Assembly (NCBI GenBank): GCA_038503035.1
Contig: JAVSML010024587.1
Span: 464,649 to 528,648 of the forward strand
DNA from: Crocodylus rhombifer
Lineage: Eukaryota > Chordata > Crocodylia > Crocodylidae
Direction of reading: 5' to 3'
DNA: 64,000 nucleotides
The notes below the pieces were generated by a model. The model made no database searches. It was not told the origin of the DNA and saw nothing but the letters and a program-made list of their open reading frames with translations. Made by a program: the position numbers and the translations under genes. Within the stretch, counting starts at the first letter, position 1; each line of letters starts with the position of its first letter. Shown piece by piece: positions 56,698 through 64,000 of the stretch.

Positions 56698-58741
56698 TGA
56701 AGGAAACAATACTCAGGGCCCAGGTGGTGTCCATCCCAACAAGAATTAAGGGGGGCAAGAGTGCGTGAAAGCCCCCCTGGCTCACCAAGGGCGTCCGGGA
56801 ATGCATACCAAAAAGGCAGCATACACCCGGTGAAAGTGGGGTGCTATCTCCAAAGAAGAATATATACCTCCTCTGCTCAGGCCTGTAGGGGGGCTGTCAG
56901 GAAAGCTAAGGCAGACATAGAGCTAGGACTAGCATCCAAGATCAAGGATAATAAAAATTCCTTTTTCAAATATATAGGGAGGATGAAAAAGGCACCGGGT
57001 AATGTGGGGCCCCTGCAAAGTACGCTGGGCAATCTGGTGGTTGCGCCAGAGGAGAAAGCAGAACTCTTTAACCAATTCTTCACCTCCGTTTTCTTGTGCA
57101 GGGACCAGGACTTCCCCGCTGTGATGCCAGATGGACTCGAGGGAAACACCTCCAGACCTCAGGTTGGGGAGGACTGGGTTAGAGAGCTTCTGGAGGGGCT
57201 GGACGTGTTCAAGTCAGCGGGTCCAGATGCTCTCCACCCCAGGGTGTTGAGGGAGCTAGCTGGGGTTATTGCAGGGTCCTTGGCACAGCTTTACGAGCGC
57301 TCGTGGTGCTCGGGCCAGGTTTCCAGATGACTGGAATATAGCGAACGTGATCGCCATCTTCAAAAAAGGGAAGAGAGAGGACCTGGGCAACTATAGGCCC
57401 ATCAGTCTTACCTCAATTCTAGGGAAACTCTTTGAGAAGATCCTCAAGGAGCACATCTGTGATGGGGCAGCTTCAGGGATGATGCTCAAGGGCAACCAGC
57501 ACGGTTTCATTAGGGGCAGGTCATGTCAGACCAACCTGATTGCCTTTTATGATCAGGTCACAAAGGCAATGGATGCAGGTGTCGCCGTGGACGTAGTCTT
57601 TCTAGACTTCAGGAAGGCCTTAGACACTGTCTCCCACCACATCCTCATTAAAAAACTAGGCGACTGTGGTATTGATGCCTACACACTCAGATGGATTGCA
57701 GATTGGCTCAAGGGTCGTACTCAGAGGGTGGTCATGGACGGGTCATATTCAACTTGGGGGGAAGTGGGCAGTGGAGTCCCCCAGGGCTTAGTCCTTGGGC
57801 CTGCGCTATTCAATTTCTTCATCAGCAATTTGGACGACAGGGTGAAAAGCAACCTGTTTAAATTCGCTGATGATACCAAAATTTGGGATGAGGTGAGCAC
57901 ACTAGTAGGGGGGGAAAGATTGCAGCAAGATCTGGATAGGTTACAGGAGTAGGCTAACATAAACAGGATGCGTTTCAGTACTGACAAGTGCAGGGTGCTG
58001 CACTTAGGCAGTAGAAACCAGCTTATAGAATGGGAAACTCCATTCTTGAGAGCACAGAGGCAGAAAGGGATCTTGGAGTCATTATTGACTCAAAGATGAA
58101 CATGGGCCAACAACGGGAGGTCACGGTTGGCCGGGCTAACTGGACCTTGTCGTGCATCCACAGGTGCATCTCAAGTACAGCCAAGGAGGTGATCCTCCCC
58201 CTCTACACAACGCTGGTTAGGCCACAGCTGGAGTACTGCATCCAGTTCTGTGCGCCCCATTTCAGGAGGCATATGGACAACATTGAAAGGGTCCATAGGA
58301 GGGCCACCCGCATGATCCGGGGACTACAGGGCAGACCCTACAATGAAAGACTGCGGGACCTAAACCTGTTCAGCCTTCACAAAAGAAGGCTGAGGGGGAA
58401 CCCAATGACTGTCTATAAATTCACTGGGGGCACCAGAAGGGTTTGGGGGAGACACTGTTTCCCCTAGCACCCCCTGACATAACAAGGAATAATGGACACA
58501 AATTATTGGAGAGTAGGTTTAGATTAGACATCTGCAAGAACTACTTCACAATTAGGGCAGCTAGGAGCTGGAACCAACTTCCAAGGGAAGTGGTGCTGGC
58601 TCCTACCCTGGGGGTCTTTAAGAAGAGGCTTGATGCCTACCTGGCTGGACTCATTTGAGTCCAGTTTTTCTCCCACCCAAGCGGGGGGTCGGACTTGAAG
58701 ATCTGCAAGGTCCCTTCCAACCCTACTTCTATGATTCTATA
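56698..58741 (+). mobile_element. CR1 LINE, 5'-truncated, with reverse transcriptase
   Basis: The longest LINE copy in the window. It starts within the region between endonuclease and reverse transcriptase of ORF2 (words near 56760 read KPPWLTKGVREC). It ends in the CR1 3' tail GGTCCCTTCCAACCC and the octamer-type ATTCTATGATTCTAT terminus at about 58741. The endonuclease domain is missing. Insertion by target-primed reverse transcription with 5' truncation is the normal fate of such copies. Confidence 0.93.
56761..58656 (+). pseudogene. CR1 ORF2 remnant (reverse transcriptase)
   Basis: First frame (to 57330): KNSFFKYIGRMKKAPGNVGPL, EEKAELFNQFFTSVF and SAGPDALHPRVLREL. A frameshift near 57300 continues with WNIANVIAIFKKG, NYRPISLTSILGKLFEKIL, QHGFIRGRSCQTNL, DVVFLDFRKALDTVSH, SGVPQGLVLGPALF and the active-site FADD of KFADDTKIW (about 57866). 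A TAG at 57950-57952 and more shifts follow, then AERDLGVIID, VRPQLEYCIQFCAPHF, RRATRMIRGLQGRPY and finally NQLPREVVLAPTLGVFKKRLD. The catalytic residues are intact but the frame is broken in at least four places. Confidence 0.93.
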
Positions 58742-59215
58742 GGATCACCCCTCTGACTTTTCAGCCATGCCCCAGGTCCTTATACAACAACAGCTACTTC
58801 ATACTTTCCCCCCNNNNNNNNNNGGGGGGGAGGGAAGCACACAGCCAAACGCCAAGTGTGAGGCGGGTAGCACATTGCCGAGCACAGTGGGTAGCATGCA
58901 GCTGAATGCCGAGGGGGTGGCACATAGCCAAGCACAGAGCAGGGAGGCAGGGATGGCATCCAGGCAGGCTAGGACAGAGAGATGCTGCTTCCCAGGAGCA
59001 AGACCAGAGCAGGGAAGCTCACCAGGCTGGGGTGAGGGCAGTAGAACCCCTTTGCAGGTTGGGGAAGCTCAACAGGCTGGTGTGTGGCTGTGGCAGCCAC
59101 CGCCTTCAAGCTTCGCCACCCCAGCCCTGCTTCTGGGACATGGTGGCACGCTGTCCCTGCCTGCCCATGCATACCCCCTAGGACCAGTACACATACCCCT
59201 GGTTGACAACCTCTG
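58742..59215. mobile_element. Partial hAT-type element containing an assembly gap
   Basis: The right part ends CCCCTGGTTGACAACCTCTG near 59195-59215, the reverse complement of a CAGAGGTTGTCAACCAGGGG start typical of hAT elements. The left end cannot be found and may have been lost at the gap. The interior is GC-rich with AGCACA..GCCAAGC repeats. Confidence 0.45.
58814..58823. other. Assembly gap, 10 N
   Basis: Ten unknown bases between a C run (left) and a G run (right). The true gap length is unknown. Any frame reading through it is not real. Confidence 0.99.
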
Positions 59216-59484
59216 TTCTAGGAAATACCTCCCTGCTAGTCTTCAGATAGAACCTAGACCCATTCAAAAGTGTAGGTAACAGGAAATTGGCATTATCGTT
59301 ATAATCTGGCTAACTACTTGCAAAAGATTCAAAAAAAAAAAAAGAATGGTAACAAGCATACCGTCTTGACCTCAAAAGGAAATGCTAACAGAATAACTCT
59401 TGTCCTCCAACAAGATCAGCTACTCCACATATCTGAAGTGCCAGGTCATATAGAATGATTTCACACTAAGTCTGCCTGACACAT

Positions 59485-60004
59485 ATATACAAACATGTGC
59501 TGCATTTTTGGGCACCACACTTCAACAAAGACATGGAAAAGCTTGAGAGAGTCCAGAGAAGAGCCACCCTTATAATCAGAGACTTACAAGGCAAGCCATA
59601 TGAGGAAAGGCTGAGGGACTTGGGTCTCTTCAGCTTAAAACAGAGAAGGCTGAGCTGGGACTTGGTAGCTGCTTACCGCTATATCAGGGAAATACATCAA
59701 AAGCTCGGTGAACAACTGTTCACCACGGCACCCTGCGGTAAAACCAGGAGTAATGGCCACAAACTCCTGGAAGGCCATTACAGGCTTAACACTAGGAAAA
59801 ACTTCTTCACAGTCAGGGTGTCCAGACTGTGGAATAAACTCCTTCCAGAGGTGGTGCAATCATCTACCCTGGAAATCTTCAAGAGGAGCCTGGACAGTCA
59901 CCTCGCTGGAGTCACCTGACCCCAGTTGTCTTTCCTACCTAGTGCAGGGGGGGCTGGACTCAATGATCTTGCGAGGTCCCTTCCAGCCCCTTACCATCTA
60001 TGAA
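59485..60004 (+). repeat. CR1 LINE 3' region
   Basis: A 140-codon frame (59497-59919) reads FWAPHFNKDMEKLERVQRRA, IIRDLQGKPYEERLRDLGLFSL, NGHKLLEGHYRLNTRKNFF and LEIFKRSLDSHLAGV, the C-terminal end of CR1 ORF2. The untranslated end AATGATCTTGCGAGGTCCC and TCTATGAAACTG follows. 5'-truncated, but the surviving frame is uninterrupted, so it is relatively young or by chance intact. Confidence 0.9.
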
Positions 60005-60084
60005 ACTGAGGTGTCGTATCACTTTAAACTGATTGCACAAAAATGAACTGTCCCACTTACACAGCATCTACATTTCTCAGAGCA

Positions 60085-60180
60085 AGGCCTATCTTTTTGT
60101 TTTGTGTTTGTATAGTGTCCACAATAAAGGGTCCTAGCTACTCCCACAGTACAAACAAAAACATTAACAATTTCTTATAA
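60085..60180 (-). repeat. Ancient interspersed repeat fragment
   Basis: AGCAAGGCCTATCTTTTTG, TGTTTGTATAGTGTCCACAATAAAGGGTCC and CCCACAGTACAAACAAAAAC resemble an old repeat common in reptile DNA (GTTTGTACAGCACCTAGCACAATGGGG type). It may be related in reverse to the pieces near 9205, 52685 and 63915. Confidence 0.4.
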
Positions 60181-60469
60181 TGCCCTGTATATTCTGTGCA
60201 CCTCTTTCTGTTCTTTGTACCTTCCGATGAATTGCTCCTTTAAACACAAATGGTCATTTAACATAAATACAACTGATATATAGTCAACTGCAGGAAGACC
60301 AAGATGCATCCAGAGCACTGCGTATGGGTGGTTGAATGAGGCTGAAAGAAGCTTGCATTGACACTGGCCATGTTCTACTAAATCTCTGAATAAATTAAGA
60401 ACTTCATCCTCCAGTGCTGTCAAAACATTTTATGAACACTTTATCCACCTTAGCTATTAAAAAGGGGGG

Positions 60470-60665
60470 AAAGTTCCTAGAAGAACTGGGAAGAGGTAAC
60501 AAAGGGTAAAGAAGAAGAGAATCCAAGAGACAGAGAGTCAAGAAAAGGACGGGGGGGAGGAAAGAAAATAAGCACGAATAGGAAAGGCTAAAATATAGAG
60601 CTGAGTGTATGGGGAAGGAAAATGAAGAAATGAGGAGGGTGAAAAGAAAAAGAAAGATGAATTTG
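60470..60665. repeat. Purine-rich tract
   Basis: About 190 bp with plus strand mainly A and G. No coding signal. Confidence 0.7.
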
Positions 60666-60669
60666 GTAT

Positions 60670-62015
60670 ATCGGGGCTTATGTATTAAATGTTACAGCTT
60701 TATAAATTCCCGAAAGTATAAAAAGCTCTCTCTGTGTATATAGCACTTTAAAAGTCACAAAAGGAAATAAGAAATGAATTCAATGCCCTTGCTTTCTGGG
60801 TTGATTTTTTTCTTTTTAAGAGCAGATAAATGCTGCTAACAGAGCTCTTTGCAATGTTTCAAAATGAATAAATAAAACCATCCCTGCCAACATTTTTTTT
60901 ATTATGATGTCTGTCTCTGACTTTTTAAATGCTTTCTTTAAAAATGTTTTCACGCTTCTTTTTCCCTGAATGTTTTACAGTTTTGCCTTCTTAAATTTCA
61001 CTGGAGACCTGCAAATCAAGTTGAATCTTGCTGATTTGATAGCTGCTTTTACGTGGCCCAGCGGAAGGCAATGTGTTAGCATCACTCTTGCTGGGACAAG
61101 AGTTTATTAGCAAACCCTCTCCTACTTTAACTGGCAAAGAGACGTGATTAGAAGGAATGCCAAGGAAGCTGTCTGCAGGTGGCTGTAGCGAGATGTGAGG
61201 TGCCACCTTGCCTTCTTCAGCCATGACCTTCCCTCATATGACAACAGAAAACAAAACCACATCTTTGACACAATGTAATTAGGACCCACGCACTTCACCA
61301 GATCAGGGAGGGAGACAAAAGAACAATACTTGTTTTGCAGCCCCAGTAATTAGTCCTGGAGGATTTCTCCAACTGTTCCTGTTGGCAAGGAGTGTTCAGG
61401 AATAGAGCCTCCACTCTTGCTGTACATGCCGACTGTGGAGTCTGCTTCCTGCTTGAAATTCAAATGAGTGCCGCTCTGACCTTTACTGTCACATTTTTTA
61501 TTTCATAGACAGTTTACAAGGCCTCTCCACCATGCAGGTCATGTTTTAGTTTAAACAGAAATACTCTCGTAGGTGTTAGATGCTAGTTAATGATTACACT
61601 GAAATCATTCTAATTAGGCTCTGTTGTTACATGCTGCCCTTTGGGGGCTGCTGCTGTTGTCACATAAAGTATTTTGTAGAAAAATAATTGGTCTGAGATT
61701 GTCTTTTCCCTATTTTTTTTCTTATTTTTTTCCTTTGCGTTTTCCCCATTATTGATCTTTTTGGCACTTGATCATCAGGAATAGCGTGTACAACTTTTAG
61801 TGACAGCCTCTCCTCGCTGCCCCACAATTTCAAGGCACAGAGATGAGGTGAGAGGCTTTAAGGACAGCATGATGTACGTGAAATTTATTAACTGTAGTTT
61901 GGGGAGGGAGAATTTCATTATGTCCTTTAACAAACACACTGTCCCTCCATCTCCTTAAAGCAACTGGCTCCCTGCACACACACAGGGCATTTTTACTCAT
62001 GTTTTGGGATGTGGC
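60670..62015. other. Repeat-poor DNA, no confirmed gene
   Basis: Lacks any visible transposon. Holds a 77-codon minus-strand frame (61224-60991) with a favourable start context (GTCATGG) and balanced amino-acid content, which is the only frame in the window that might be a host exon, though I cannot match it to a protein. 61480-61780 has several TAATGATTA- and TAATTA-like words. Comparison between species would be needed to tell conserved DNA from neutral DNA. Confidence 0.35.
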
Positions 62016-62018
62016 GCT

Positions 62019-62058
62019 AGGTGCTTTAATTAGCAAGTTCCACTAATTAAAAGCACCC
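62019..62058. repeat. Inverted repeat, ~15-bp stem
   Basis: AGGTGCTTTAATTAG (62019-62033) faces CTAATTAAAAGCACCC (62043-62058) with one indel. It looks like part of a small palindromic MITE continuing to the right. Confidence 0.6.
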
Positions 62059-62589
62059 ACATGTCACATGCATCAGCATCGCCACACATCCCCGCACTAA
62101 AAAATGGTGGTGGGGCACTCTGAACTAAAGCTCATCAGACGTGTTTTATTTCAAAGCGCACCACAACCATGTTCTCAGTGCAGAGACGCACGGCAACACC
62201 GATACATGAACCTGCTCCAACGTGCTGAATCTCCAGTGTGTCAGAGCAGGCTCCCTGCACATGTGCAAGACAGACTAGTAGGCAGAGGAGAAGCCAGGCG
62301 CTCATCCACAGGAGGGAGAACTGAAAGAAAAGAAAGCCAAAGTGAATCTCTAGTCTACTGAAGACTTGAATAATGAAGTTCCTTAACTAGTGGAAATAGC
62401 TGAGGTAAACAGATTAAAGGAAATATAATAGTTTGCTATAATAGTTTCAACCTCTTATATTTGGTAGAGAGGCCTACCCCCACTGCTTAAATTCTAGGAG
62501 TGGACTGCAGTTTCTCTTTGCCTCGCAGACTGGTTCTCTGTTGAAATATGATCAGTAAAAGCCATAGTTGGTCTCTTTAGAATATGTGC

Positions 62590-63010
62590 CTTAAATTTTC
62601 AAAAGCAACTAGTTATTTTGGTGGCCTCAAGTTTTGGTGCCTAACATAAAACACTTCAAAGGGGCCTGATTTTCAAAAGAACTAAGCACCTCTAAGGCGT
62701 TATGGGTGCCTATACACATGCGTGATTAGAATGCGTCAGAGCAGACCTGATTAATGGAGCAATCTCATCAAGTGACCTTTAGTTAAAGTGCCCCTTCCAC
62801 CATTTTGAAATGCAAGATGCTGAATACACGTAACACTATGGTGTTTTAATTAGAGTTGCTCTGGAGAGCTGCTTTAGTTAAAACAGCCCTCCTGCCCTGC
62901 CCCGCTTCACTTCCCGCAACCCCCTACTCCTTCCAGAGTACATGTATAGACACCCTGTAATTTTAGCACCAAAATCAGCCATTTCGGAAAATTTAGGTAA
63001 TCTATTTCGA
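62590..63010. repeat. Ancient palindromic repeat interrupted by a MITE
   Basis: 62640-62700 carries GGGGCCTGATTTTCAAAAG and AAGCACCTCTAAGG, and 62960-63000 resumes with TTTTAGCACCAAAATCAGCC, as if one old repeat had been split. The DNA between (about 62702-62957) begins GGGTGCCTATACACATGC and ends GTACATGTATAGACACCCTG, an inverted repeat that marks a small non-autonomous transposon with TTTAGTTAAA-type words inside. Confidence 0.5.
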
Positions 63011-64000
63011 GCGTTTAGACCCTAGTCTGTGTTTCATATTGTACATGTTCTATAAAATACACACTACTGTGTCATACTGTCTAGGTAAGATTATAGCACA
63101 GGGGGTTCACAGGTTTCAGTGAACATAAAAGGTAATATTGATAATGTAAGAGCAGCTACAGTAAGCACCCTCCTAATCCATAATGCAGTATGTCATACAT
63201 CCTCACAGCAATCAGTTCTGATATGAGAGGTCAGTGGGATGCCAAAGGAAATAGGAATACAGTGTGCAGGTATGCATGCTGAATTAATATTCAGCATACA
63301 TACATGAACATACAGTACAAATACAAAAGAATATGGGGAAAAAGTTTTGCATTCCATTATCCAAAGTAACCTATACCTTCTTGAAGTCATTTTATTTGCA
63401 CTTAGATATATGAAAAAATAAATATTTAATATAATTTGATCACAGTAGCTGTCTTGGTGCACTGGCATTACTCTGATTTACATTACCTATGGGCTTGTCC
63501 TGTTGAGTGGTATTTGTTCCTGACAGCTATTGAACTTTGTTTTCACAAGAGTATTTACCTTTTTAAAATATTCCCTGCTATTGGGTGCTATTATCCCTAA
63601 GAAAGAGATTACCTGTTGTAAAACTAATTTATCACAGGTACAGTTTCCAACAGTTGCTACTTAGAACTGAACTGCATACATTTCAAAAGTTGTCACAAGT
63701 ACCTATGTGTTACTACAAAATTAGCCCATCTTGGCAAGTGTATGGTAATCTCCAGGAAGTAATGATGCTACAATGCAATTATTATTACTACATTCATTCT
63801 TGTAAACAAAGAAACAAGTATCACAATGATGCCTTTTTCAAGTTTTAATTACTCACTTTTTCAGCATGGTTTCCTGAAGGACAAATAATTCATGTCTTTT
63901 TGGAAATGATGATTAGTCAAAGGCCCATTGTGTTAGGTATTGCACAAGCTAAAATAATGAGTCCTTGCTCTCAAAGAAGTTATTTTCCTCATCAGAAAGC
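63011..64000. other. Non-coding DNA, ancient repeat at the end
   Basis: No gene seen. 63915-63990 (TTGTGTTAGGTATTGCACAAGC and GAGTCCTTGCTCTCAAAGAAG) resembles the piece near 9205. Confidence 0.5.

Noticed and set aside
58767..59279. 170-codon frame
   Set aside because: It reads through the 10-N gap and a hAT-type repeat.
1..64000. tRNA, rRNA or small RNA genes
   Set aside because: No cloverleaf with A and B boxes and no rRNA wording was recognised. The tRNA-like signal is only the primer-binding site.

Overview
The window is vertebrate nuclear DNA, AT-rich and dominated by dispersed repeats. I found no host protein-coding gene that I can name. The CR1 LINE copies, ancient MIR-type SINE pieces and many hAT-type non-autonomous DNA transposons point to a sauropsid. 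The CR1 3' ends resemble those I know from crocodilians, so a crocodilian is the best guess, made from memory of repeat style and not from a search. No tRNA, rRNA, CRISPR array or bacterial-type operon is visible.

The most important object is an almost complete, lightly decayed LTR retrotransposon at about 38906-45047. It has two ~1 kb LTRs that differ by roughly 10% by eye, a primer-binding site matching the 3' end of tRNA-Gly, and the domain order gag - protease - integrase - reverse transcriptase - RNase H. The reverse transcriptase and integrase are Ty3/gypsy-type, but integrase lies before reverse transcriptase as in Ty1/copia. This is the hallmark of the Gmr1-like group. The gag C-terminal half reads as a SCAN-like capsid domain followed by a zinc knuckle, so the element belongs to the lineage thought to have given rise to the SCAN domain of vertebrate zinc-finger proteins.

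Layout. 1-2419: no gene. 2420-3184 and 11514-12716: two copies of one non-autonomous DNA-transposon family. 5330-6145: split MIR and a CR1 tail. 7420-8630: GC-rich repeats, a minisatellite and a C29 tract. 10281-11263: minus-strand solo LTR with a perfect 5-bp target duplication. 12745-13432: Penelope-like fragment followed directly by a CR1 tail. 13601-13830 and 17618-18146: hAT-type elements. 19750-20340: second, older gypsy-type integrase fossil. 20826-22320 and 28873-29190: minus-strand CR1 pieces. 29473-29655: long near-perfect inverted repeat made from a SINE tail. 31990-35060: GC-rich and pyrimidine-rich repeat DNA. 38906-45047: the Gmr1-like element. 46474-48434: two DNA transposons side by side, the second with a perfect 8-bp target duplication. 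51725-52027: small hAT element, also with a perfect 8-bp duplication. 56430-60004: palindrome-rich MITE, a long 5'-truncated CR1 with recognisable reverse transcriptase, a 10-base assembly gap, and another CR1 tail. 60005-64000: mostly unique DNA with ancient repeats.

Nothing here works as a gene network. The coding signals are all transposon proteins in various states of decay, and the Gmr1-like element is the one in which a whole replication cycle (capsid, protease, integrase, reverse transcriptase/RNase H, LTR promoters, primer site, polypurine tract) can still be read.
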